Shown here piece by piece: positions 44,313 to 54,800 of a stretch of DNA of 64,000 nucleotides. A program made the position numbers and the translations under genes. Within the stretch, counting starts at the first letter, position 1, and the number at the start of each line of letters is the position of its first letter. The notes below the pieces were generated by a model, which searched no databases, was not told where the DNA came from, and worked only from the letters and a program-made list of their open reading frames with translations. Source of the stretch: Antedon bifida (Eukaryota > Echinodermata > Crinoidea > Comatulida > Antedonidae); contig OY727094.1 of the NCBI GenBank assembly GCA_963402885.1, positions 31,312,501 through 31,376,500 of the forward strand, written 5' to 3'.

Positions 44313-47300
44313 ATGGCGGATGCATCGGTAAGCAGTAACGATGAATAATGCAACTTGTCATACTCAGTAAAGCACTTAGACCTCTAGCCTAGGTAGGCCT
44401 AGCTAGGCCAGGCCTACAGATACAGACTCATTACACATTCAATCAGATGGACGTTTCGGAGAGGGCACCGTTTCGGACCAGTGCAAGTTTCAGGACGACG
44501 ATAGACCTAGCCTAGAAGCTACTAGACTAGCCATAGCAACTACTGCTACTAATACTAGTCTAGGCAATATATAATGTCTTTTATTCATAGTAAAAGGCAA
44601 ACATTTATTAAGAAGTACAACTTCAACGAATTTTATTTTAAAAAATGTATAAAAATCGTGTCAAATCAATCCTATTAAATTAATATTATTTATTTTGATT
44701 TCAGAATCCTACATCAAGTCCATCAAATAGTACCCAGCTTCCGGTGTCTGTGATTCTTGTAATAGCCATTGGTGCCTACATGGTTGTAATAGCAGCTCTT
44801 TTAGTGCTAAGGCAATTTATCGTTGTAAGTATTTCAAAACAACGGCTGTAAATGTATGATGCCTGATGGTCAAGTGTCCTAACCACTCGGCTACCCAACT
44901 CCTAATATATATAATATAATTAATAAATTATTGATGTTTTTATTATATTCAATTCAATCAATTGTTTTTTAGGCTAGAGGAAGCTGCACAGAGTGTTCTC
45001 CGTGTGGTAAAGATGATGGGTCATTTCAATGCTGTGACTGCTGGGTTGGCTTTGCAGAGTCATGTAATTGCTGTGCTTACCCAAATAGAAGAAGCTGTTT
45101 AGATTCTGTGTGTGGACCACCATCAAATGTAAGTTTTATTTCAATAAGCTCTGTCTACACTATCAAACTAGTTTGACAAAAACAGTGTGATATGCCCAAA
45201 TACGGTAGTGATATGACATCATCATCATGTTAATATATGGGCACATTACATTTTTTTGTCACATAAAGTTTGATAGTGTAGACAGAGCTTTAGTTTTTTA
45301 TAATTCAGATATACTGATTTTATAGCTATTATCTAGGTCACAGGTCACAGAAGACTGACAATTTATGGTATTCCGTATTAATTAACACCAGTACTTTACT
45401 ATTGTTAAAATGTTATATGTCTTCTTTTATTGTCAAACTTGTGAAATGGTATCTTTATTTTATTGTGTGATATAAAAGGTATTGCTTGATTGGTGTGTGG
45501 GAAAAACTAATTTTCAATATGCAGAGAAATTGTAAAATATATTTTAAAAATGTACAGTTACAATTCCATAATATATAATATACAAATATTATGCATAAAT
45601 TAATCATTTTCCAAGTTAAAGAGTAATATAGTTATCTTTAACTTAACATGGATCTAAAATGACCACTTAAAAAATGACCACATAAAATGACCACATAGAA
45701 AATGACCACATAGAAAATGACCACATTGAAAATGACCACATAGAAAATGACCACATAGAAATGACCACATAGAAAATGATCACATAGAAAATGATCACAT
45801 AGAAAATGACCACATAGAAAATGACCACATAGAAAGGACCACATAGAAATGACCACATAGAAAATGACCACATAGTAATGACCACATAGAAAATATCCAC
45901 ATAGAAATGACCACATAGAAAATGACCACATAGAAATGACCACATAAACTAATTGTGTTTGTTTCTCTGATCACTGTGTAATATATTTTATAGTTTTATT
46001 CTATCCTCTATCTTGTGTGCATTGTGGTTTGACCTTTGACCTGCTTCTGTTTTTAACCCAAATTTCATAGCGCTGCACTTTAACAAGATGTCTATCATGT
46101 GATTCTTGTCAAAATGATGAATGTTGTGGTCCAGATTCCGGTTGCAATGTAAGTATTTTTAAGAAAAAAATTAAATTTGATATAATATCATTTATTGGAT
46201 AAAAACAGTTGATTAGAGATTCTGCTTTTACAGAGTTTCTTTCTGTGCAAATTTTGCCAAAAAGAAAATTGAAATCAAATCAATGAATATTTAGCTATGC
46301 CCATTTTTGTATCATCACCTCCCAACAATAGAGGGCACTATGTTATTTATATTATCCATAAATTGAGAGACATTACTAAAATAATGGTTTATATAGTTTT
46401 TATCTGGTCTAATATCCCATTTGTTTTGCTAATAATCACCATGCAATACCATGTTTAACTGATATGCCTGTGGAGAATTTAAATTAGCTATTTAAAAATT
46501 AGTTGCATGGAAAGAAGCCATTGAATCGGATGGCTTCCCTAGCGTAGAGTAGAGGATAGCATATTCTAACATTGAATAACTTAAAACAACGTCTATGATG
46601 TTGCTTTAATTTTGAAAATTAATCCAATGTTTGAAAAAAAACATATTTTATACAAAGACCATGCTATTAAGGAAATTGTAACAGGCATTTGGAAATGAAA
46701 CATAAATTGATTTCAGTTTGATTTTATCATTATATGCCATAATCATAAGGGTAGCCATAGTTCATTAGTCATTCAGTTGCGCAACGATGGCTATCATTTA
46801 TCATTTTAGTATTAAATTAAAAACATTTCAATAATTGTTATGGATTATTTCATTATTGTGCCATATTCATGCCAATTTTCACAGATTCAATTTTAGCAAA
46901 GAGAGCCAAATCAGGTATGATTCAAAACAAACCAAATTTTTGTAATTGCAACCTAAAGCAGGAATCTACTATTTCTTTAAACTTGTTTTTTGCTTTTACT
47001 AACCTTTGCATATAACAACCAGCACTCAGTTTTGTTGATATTATTGTACAATGTATTGCTTTATAATATGGGCGGATCCAGGACACGTATGAAATGCAGA
47101 AAACTTGTATTTCCTGAGTTTCTTCACACTTAAATTGGTTTTATTTTTAACATTTCTATTTGTAGGAGAAGCAAAGTTTTTCGAGTTGGGCACTTAGGTA
47201 TAGTGCTTTTTGTGTCCACTGCTGGATCGGATCCGCCCCCACCCCCCTTTTTTTGCCTTTTGGTGTTATATATATATATCTATTATATATTATCTATATA

Positions 47301-48806
47301 ATGTTACAAATTCTCTTTACATTGGTTATTTTTATTTCTCTGTGATTGTGAATATAACTCTTAGAAATTTACATCAAACTCTACAAAAGGTGGACTCCCT
47401 GAAAGCTGCAACTCTCAAAAAATAAAATTTTGCTTATATTTTCCAAAAACTTGAAAAGTCTCAAATTGTTGTTATTACTATTTAAAATACAATTTAAAAC
47501 TAGACTTTCCCAAAAATTGACATTTTTTCCAACCGAAGGGTGTCCGTTTTTAAGAGTTGTGATTGACATTTTCTTACCTTTCAATACTGAATAATTTATA
47601 ACAGTATTTTGTATTGGTCAGTACTAAAGATATAAATACTTGTTTTGTTTTGTGAATGCCGCTATGTCTTTGTTTTATAGTATTAAGTATATTTGATTTT
47701 ACTTTCATTGTTTTCTTCTTATTAACTGCAAAGTTTCTGTGTAAAGGTTAATTGTCTGTATCTACTTTACTTTCTGCTAAAAAATGTTTTATATTGCTGT
47801 TGTGCATGTAAATTGTAGGCTGTGGGATTCTGCTGGCAAAACAATAGGGTTATTTTATGACATCCAAAGCCCTTTTTTTTCAAAGGGTTATTCTGTTATG
47901 GTGTCTTGCACAAAGCGATTGCAGAGACTAAAAAATGGAAAGCATCCAATTGTGCTTCAGCTGCTACGTAAATTCCGAAATAGGGAGTAGTAATGGCAAG
48001 CTATCACAATATTGAGTAGTTAGTGAGCATGCTCAGCTGTTTATTACACTCAGTTGCTTCATAGTATCTTGTGTCATGTGACTTTTATTGACCAATTGCC
48101 TAAGTCAATAAATAAAGTCTGACAAAGCACCTGAATAAATGAATTGGACAATACACAATTAATGTTGTCTTGTTGACCACAAAGTAAATTGTTATCTACT
48201 GCTTCCCCTCCACCCACCCCACATTCTGTATTCTAGATATATTTTTTTATTGTTTCATATAGCATTGCTTATCTTGTTATTTATCTTATATAATAAAAAT
48301 TACTTTTTATCTTGATGTGTTTGTTGTTAATGTGAAACTCTCACATATACAGATTATTTTTAATTGCACTCTCATTTATATTTCCTTATTGCGTGCTTGC
48401 AACTTTTGTTTTTAATTTTTTACTCAAGTATCACACGAAATTCACAAATTTGTTTTTCTTATTCAGTAAAGATGTTTTATCTTACTTGTTTTTTCATGCA
48501 AAAACCACCTCAGCACTCACCTCTTATTTGACATTTTTACACGTTTTAATATACACAATATTTTTACTACAATTTGCTCTACAATATAGGAAATATTGTA
48601 ATAAGATTTAATGTTAATGTCTTTATTTAAACAATTTCAACGTGTGTTGTTTGGTTAATTGTGTGTTATCTAGCCTAGAGCGTTGTCTTATTCTTTTCTA
48701 TTTTATTTATATACAGTGTGGTGGCTGCAACTTCGCATGTCATGCTCCGGAGTGCGAGTGCTCGGAAATTGATTGCTTGTGCTTTAAGATACAACTGACA
48801 ACCTGA
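44313..48806 (+). CDS. Small cysteine-rich single-pass membrane protein (5 exons), family not recognised
   Basis: Exons 44313-44327, 44705-44824, 44973-45128, 46071-46148 and 48717-48806, all GT-AG and all phase 0, give 152 aa. Residues 1-18 are a short polar N-terminus (MADASNPTSS...). Residues about 20-45 are a single hydrophobic helix (PVSVILVIAIGAYMVVIAAL). The remaining ~105 residues contain about 29 cysteines in pairs and CxC patterns (CTECSPCG, CCDCW, CNCC, CDSCQNDECC, CGGCNF, CECSE, CLCF) and end KIQLTT. A short N-terminus with no signal peptide suggests a signal-anchor protein. The Cys-rich part could face the cytosol (metal binding or palmitoylation) or the outside (disulfides). I do not recognise the family. 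Support comes from five consecutive clean splice junctions and composition, not homology. Confidence 0.75.
44858..44911 (-). pseudogene. tRNA-like fragment (SINE head) in intron 2 of the Cys-rich gene
   Basis: The minus strand reads GGAGTTGGGTAGCCGAGTGG then TTAGGACACTTGACC. The A-box TAGCCGAGTGG fits the tRNA consensus exactly and resembles tRNA-Ser/Leu. No B box or full cloverleaf follows. Confidence 0.55.
45145..45292. mobile_element. Family B element in intron 3 of the Cys-rich gene
   Basis: TAAGCTCTGTCTACACTATC at the left, GATAGTGTAGACAGAGCTTT at the right. It begins 16 bp after the exon 3 donor. Confidence 0.9.
45656..45947. repeat. Minisatellite with ~15-bp unit
   Basis: About 19-20 copies of ATGACCACATAGAAA (14-15 bp, some with ATGATC). 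The period keeps long minus-strand frames open, which yields spurious MWSFLCGHF-type ORFs. It lies in intron 3 of the Cys-rich gene. Confidence 0.95.
46149..48716. other. Intron 4 of the Cys-rich gene
   Basis: 2.6 kb with a TA-rich microsatellite at about 47266-47303 and a few short ORFs (47210-47425, 47784-47990, 48393-48611) without domains. No MITE family recognised in it. Confidence 0.5.
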
Positions 48807-48837
48807 AGTTACATACTCTGCAATTGAGACAGTTATT

Positions 48838-49380
48838 ATTGTACTGCAGCTGCTATTGTACTGTAGCTGATATTGTACTGCAGCTGCTATTGTACTGTAG
48901 CTGATATTGTACTGCAGCTGCTATTGTACTGTAGCTGATATTGTACTGCAGCTGCTATTGTACTGTAGCTGATATTGTACTGCAGCTGCTATTGTACTGT
49001 AGCTGCTATTGTACTGCAGCTGCTATTGTACTGTAGCTGATATTGTACTGCAGCTGCTATTGTACTGTAGCTGATATTGTACTGCAGCTGCTATTGTACT
49101 GTAGCTGATATTGTACTGCAGCTGCTATTGTACTGTAGCTGATATTGTACTGCAGCTGCTATTGTACTGTAGCTGCTGTTGTACTGTGGCTGCTGTTGTA
49201 CTGTAGCTGCTATTGTACTGCAGCTGCTATTGTACTGTAGCTGATATTGTACTGCAGCTGCTATTGTACTGTAGCTGCTGTTGTACTGTGGCTGCTGTTG
49301 TACTGTAGCTGCTATTGTACTGCAGCTGCTATTGTACTGTAGCTGATATTGTACTGCATATACAGTAGGCCTACTGTACT
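48838..49380. repeat. Minisatellite, 17-bp unit, in the presumed 3' UTR
   Basis: About 31 tandem copies of GCTGCTATTGTACTGCA or its variants, starting 32 bp after the stop at 48806. CTGCAG and CTGTAG units largely alternate, giving a 34-bp higher-order period, and one block of about 100 bp (GCTGTTGTACTGTGGCTG and neighbours) is duplicated. A diverged tail of the same words continues to about 49570. Confidence 0.95.
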
Positions 49381-49654
49381 GGAACTGGTTAGGCTACAGT
49401 TGATGCTGTATGTAGCTGATGTGGTACTACAGCTACTATTGTACTGCAGCTGCCATTGTACTGCAGCTGTTATTGTACTGCATATACAGTAGGCCTACTG
49501 TACTGCAGCCGATGCTGTATGTAGCTGCTATGGTACTGCATGTTTACTGCACCTCCATTTTTACTGCAGCTTTCATTCCGTGGTGCTATTTTATATGTTT
49601 GCTAAGAAGAGATAAACATTTCTCAGCTAAATGTTAGCTGCCTTAAAGTGACGA

Positions 49655-49660
49655 AATAAA
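49655..49660 (+). terminator. Candidate poly(A) signal of the Cys-rich gene
   Basis: AATAAA after the minisatellite and the first clear signal downstream of the stop. If used, the transcript carries the whole repeat array in an ~850-nt 3' UTR. Confidence 0.5.
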
Positions 49661-49721
49661 AACTTGGTGTAAAAAAATGAATATTAACTCTGTGACCCAA
49701 AGCTATTTCAAAGTAGTTTAT

Positions 49722-49850
49722 TAAATCATCATCATGCTGGTGCAGTACCCCCTGCTTGGGCTTGAATCTAACACCATCAACGCAAGCTTGGTGGTCTAGA
49801 GGTGTGAATTCTAGGCTAGTGATCTAGATTTGTAGAAGTCAACCAGAGAA
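49722..49850. repeat. tRNA-like/SINE fragment
   Basis: The words GCTTGGTGGTCTAGAGGTGT contain TGGTCTAGAGG, a good A-box. The sequence around it is repeat-like but incomplete. Confidence 0.4.
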
Positions 49851-50186
49851 GTACTTTTTTTGCAAGTATTCTCAAATGTACTTATTTAGTAATAAGTACA
49901 ATTAACTCAAAGTAGGGCAAAACAAATAAATTTTGTACTTAATAGATTATTATTATTAACATGTATCATACTGTAATATTTTAATGTACATATGTTTTTT
50001 CCCATGACCAATTTTAATATTTGTACAGTAATATTGCAAAAAAAATAGAGATGTTTTATAGTTTTTTTTTTAAATTCGCTGATGTAGTTTTTAGTGAATG
50101 TATTAGAATATAATATTTTTAAAGTTTCCAAAAATACCACCTGTGAATTCTGTACTGTTACTTGGACGTAACGTTAGGACACCACT

Positions 50187-50300
50187 TTGACGTAACGCAA
50201 GGACGTAAGCATAACGCGAGTAATCTGATCAAACACAAGCCAAAGATTATTAGTAGAACTGTCACTTGTCATTGGTCAACTAGCTTGTGTTACGCCTCCT
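50187..50300. mobile_element. Degenerate family S element
   Basis: CGTAACGCAAGGACGTAAGC followed by diverged arms and CATTGGTCAACTAGCTTGTG. Neither terminal repeat is clear. Confidence 0.55.
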
Positions 50301-50304
50301 ACAG

Positions 50305-50453
50305 TAGGCGAATCGAACATCAATGTTTCGTTTTCACGACGCTCCACGCGGCTATGCGCCAATCGATATGCGTGTAGCCACGTGAAAACGAAACATTGAC
50401 GTTCGATTGGATTTTCCGGCGCCGAACCGGAACAGGTGTGAAAGACCCTTTAA
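50305..50453. mobile_element. Family D element, second copy, with internal palindrome
   Basis: GGCGAATCGAACATCAATGT then TTCGTTTTCACG at the left is mirrored by CGTGAAAACGAAACATTGAC then GTTCGATTGG. It ends CGGAACAGGTGTGAAAGACC as in 4150-4255. Confidence 0.7.
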
Positions 50454-50570
50454 ACGTCCAATGGTTTAAATTGTAAGTTATTTAATGATTTTGTAATTTC
50501 AGTTTTTAAAAATGGATTGATAATAGTAAACTATTATATTAATAGCCGATTGACTCATAACAATGTAAAA

Positions 50571-50921
50571 TGCGTAGGACGCAACGCAAGGACTTAAACG
50601 CAACACAACCGAATTGACCAATGACAAGCGACAGTTCGGATAATCCATCGCTTGTGACCAAGTTACTAAAGCTTGGTTCTCACTAGCGACGCAACGTAAC
50701 GCAACCTACGCAACGTAAGAAAATGCCCTTCCAATAATTAATTTCCCCCGCCTGCGTGAAATCAAACCTGCGATTTTTGCAGCGTCGTCGGTTCCCACTT
50801 GTGATTACGCAATACATCACTTTGCGTGAGTACGTCACTGCGTTGCGTTCTAGTGAGAACCACGCTTTACATTGCGCTTACGTCCTTGCGTAGCGTCCTA
50901 GTGGGAATGGAACCAAGCTTT
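50571..50921. mobile_element. Family S element split by a family A insertion
   Basis: The left half AGGACGCAACGCAAGGACTT ... ATCCATCGCTTGTGACC is separated from the right half GCGCTTACGTCCTTGCG ... AACCAAGCTTTA by a complete family A element (50667-50869). This is a clear nested insertion. Confidence 0.85.
50667..50869. mobile_element. Family A element nested in a family S element
   Basis: TAAAGCTTGGTTCTCACTAG at the left, CTAGTGAGAACCACGCTTTA at the right, with TA on both sides. Confidence 0.9.
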
Positions 50922-51059
50922 ATGCATTATAAACATAACAAGTCTTCAATACGGTTAAGTCTATTTTAATAAACGTACAAACTAAGGTTTCTTATTTCAT
51001 TTTTTTTCTTATTTTTGATTTTTTTGATTTAAGATTCTTCGTTTCGGCAAACTTACCTG

Positions 51060-51270
51060 AAGCGTGGTTCCCACTAGAACGCAACGCAGCGACGTATCGA
51101 CGCTAAGTGCTGTATTGCGTAATCACAAGTGGGAACCGACGATGCAATAGTGCTGCAAACATCGAAGGTTTGATTTCACGCAGGCGGGGGCAAACGCAGT
51201 GATTGGAAGGGCATTTTCTTACGTTGCGTAGATTGCGTTACGTTGCGTCGCTAGTGAGAACCAAGCTTTA
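51060..51270. mobile_element. Family A element, reverse orientation
   Basis: AGCGTGGTTCCCACTAGAAC at the left, GCTAGTGAGAACCAAGCTTT at the right. Centre TTTCACGCAGGCGGGGGCAA. Confidence 0.9.
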
Positions 51271-51868
51271 GGCATTACAGGGCATGTAGTCTTTAGTAGA
51301 ATTACACAGAAAACTTAAGAAATACAAGCAACAAAGGCGACTAGGCATATTCAGCGCACACTGGTCGCGTAGGATTGGAATTTGTAAAAAACGGAATGCG
51401 TAAATAGATTTAATGCATAATTATTGAAGATAATGCAGGATCGTAAAATTGTTTTTCTGCTTTTTTATTTATTTATAGATACCGTATTATAGAATTGTAT
51501 ACATTTTGCTGTTTTTTTCTTACGACAATGTTAGGTATTCTCGTAAACAGAGTGCACCCTATTGGGCCTATTAAATTACAACAATCATACATTGTTTGCT
51601 CCGCTTATGGTTATTCCAGGGACCTAAAAATTGTTCCAGGGTTATTCCATTTTTAGTGGATACCGAAAAAATTGAAGGGAAACAGCCAAATAAAGAAACC
51701 GAAAGCCGGTATCGATTTGAATTTCCTTATAATTACGTCTTCGCGTCTGTCATTTCATAATTTTTGATTGAGTGAATCGAGAGGTGTCACGCTATATAGC
51801 AGTAACATGGTATTGATTAAAGACAACGTTTATGCCTGATATATTTTTTTTGTGTTGGCTTAAAAGAA
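51271..51868. other. Upstream region of the LRR receptor-like gene
   Basis: About 600 bp of unique sequence before the start codon. It must hold the 5' UTR and probably part of the promoter. No motif assigned. Confidence 0.4.
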
Positions 51869-54800
51869 ATGGATTCCATATTGTACGGTCTTCTTGTTTT
51901 TGCGGTAACCGTGTGTGTTTCTGAAACTGATGTATGTGACGTTTGTAGCTGCAGCGCACGTCGAGGAGGAACTGTCGACTGTACAGGCAGGCAACTGACA
52001 GAGTTGATACAACCGATTCCAGGCAACACTAGTGTATTGTAAGAAGTTATAATATTAAGCTTGGTGTTCCACACAAACGCAATGCAATGACGTATGATGC
52101 GCAATGACGGGATTATCCAACGGCATCGAGATCTGTCAACTTGCGTTTCGCGTACGTCTTTGCATTGCGTCCTAGTGAGGAACCAAGCTTTAATACATTT
52201 ATTTTTTTTAATGATTTCATACACATTCAACCAGCGAAAAACTCGCCATGAAAATGGATGAACTATAATTGACCGTGCTTAGGCCTAAACTAAGTTTAAG
52301 ACTTAATAAGTGGGATAGAAAGAGTCGTGGATCGTAAGCCTGGCTCCCACTAGAACACAACGTAACGTAGCGACGTATCAACGCAAAGTGATGTATTGCG
52401 TAATCGAAAGTGGGAACGACGCAACACACTAGTGCTGTAAAAATCGCAGGTTTGATTTCACGCAGGCGGGGGCAAACACAATGATTGGAAGGGAATTTTC
52501 TTACGTTGCGTAGATTGCGTTACGTTGCGTCGCTAGTGAGAACCAAGCTTTAACGAGTAACGTTAACCAATACTAATGGTATGTTTGTTATATGATATAA
52601 AAAATATCAAATAGCAAAAGGAAGAGAAATGAAAAAAAAAACATGAAGATGATTTCCGATAACATTATCTGTCTCCTTAGAGCATCCGGAAAGTGTGTAG
52701 GCCGGATGTTTATTCATATTACTACAATAATACTTCATGTATTTGTATTTAAGATTGTTTTATGATTGTAAATGTTCATCTGGTTTGAAATCACAAATGA
52801 ATAAGTCCACTGATAAAAAGAATGGCTACAATATTGTATCAAATTGTTCTCTAGGCCTAGCTAAAGCTCTGTCTACTCTATCAAACTAGTTTGATAAAAA
52901 AGTGTGATGTACCTAAATATGGTAGTTGTATTCTCAAATATGGTAGTGATATGACATCATCATGTCCATATTTGGGCACATCACATGTTTTATAGTGTAG
53001 ACAGAGCTTTAGTTACCACTCACAATATTTTGTGTGAGTGGTGAAGTATCGGTATGCGGTACGTAGAACTGTTGCCACTATCGGTAACGATAATAATTAA
53101 GTATAATACACAATTGAAATACTTTTAAAAATTTAAGTTATTTAACTCTGATGTTGTAATGTAGTTTTTAAATCTATACAACGGCGCTATCAGCTGGATT
53201 CGTCAACGCTAAGCAGTAATTTATATTTCTACAGATACCTTGACAATAATTTACTGAGTAAATTGCCAAAGCTACCAAAACCAATCCAGTTGGTGTAAGT
53301 ATAAAAACTACAAGGTATAGTATATTGTTTTTGTTGATATAATGCCACTTTTGGGACAGCGGTATTCACGACGAAATAGAAGGTGCTGGAACACTGGGAA
53401 GGTTTTCCACGTTTTGCGGGAAAATAAAATAAAATGATGCTTTGAGAGTAGGCCTACGTATAATATACGATTTAATCATTTATAGTGTACTGAAACTGTG
53501 CTGTTGGTTTATCAGGATATTAAAGCAGCATAAATGTTCTCCTGGCGCCAAAACTGTCACAGGTCATGGTTTTAAAGAACTATTATCACAAGAGACTTCA
53601 ATAATGTTACACAGATTACAGTATTATGAAAGTAGTAATGATGCAGGGGTTTGTCTTTAAGTGCAGTTTGATTATGAGAAAGTTTAGGGTTCAAGTTCAG
53701 TAACAAAGCTCTGTAGTGTAATACCAGTATTTCTTATTAATAATCAATTCTATTATTTTTCAGAAGCGCTAAAAACAACAATTTTACCGAAATAGACCAC
53801 GTTTTCCAGAATCTAACATTTCTTTCAGTAATGTAAGATAAAACCTTTACCGACATTCTCATAATTAACATAATAACCAATATCGAAATCATTCTCACTC
53901 AATGCCATCATAATCACCAAACCAAGGAGTTATCGAATATATGAACTTATCAAAACCAAACTATGCACACACAACTAATTTTGTAACTTATACACTCGTC
54001 AAAATTTGCAACTTTCTCTAATAGATTTATTTTTATTTAGAAATTTTGAAAACAATAACATCAGAAAACTCAAGGATGATATGTTTAAAGGATCTGGACT
54101 GTTACGTGACATGTAAGTTGGCCTATTTAAACTCTTATTAGTTGACCAATGACAAGCGACAGTTCGAATAATCTATCACTTGTGATTGGTCAAGTCCCCT
54201 GCTTTGATTGTTTACGTCCTTGCGTTGCGTCTCTAGTGAAAACCAAGTACCATCTGTACCGATCTTTCCTCAATATAGTAATATGTGGTGAATGCTGGCC
54301 ACACGAAATAAAAAAATATACGACAGACTACAATTCCATAAACGACACTTTATATTATGTTTTTCATTTGTTCTATTTAGTAATTTAAATTCGAACCCGA
54401 TAGAAGAAATTGAACACGGTGCATTTAGAGGGGTACATATAAATACTGTGTAAGTCTAAATTAAATTAAACGTTAGTAACAAGAAAATGAATGTATCAAC
54501 TTTTCTATTGTATTCTGCTTCTGCATGTGTACAGTGAACAGAATGTGACGTTGTACACTAGAATGAATCACACTCTAAAACTGAGCCAGAATATACTGTT
54601 TTACAATAATTTCTTCCGAAACCTTTAAAGTACAGTACTTTAATATGCTTCTTTTTCATTCTTTTTCTTTTAGGAGATTATCGTACAACCATTTAGAGAC
54701 TTTGCTGACGGATGCTTTCACGTTGAATCAAATTGCCTCACTATACATGTTAGTAAAGTAATGATCAACAATTAATGTTTGTCCTTTTTCAACATACCTT

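Noticed and set aside
45638-45945. Two overlapping minus-strand ORFs of 92-101 aa rich in MWSFLCGHF repeats
   Set aside because: They are produced by the 14-15-bp minisatellite, whose period keeps frames open. No gene signal beyond the repeat.
53442-53660. ORF of 72 aa in LRR gene intron 2
   Set aside because: No LRR pattern, and inserting it would break the consistent exon phases.
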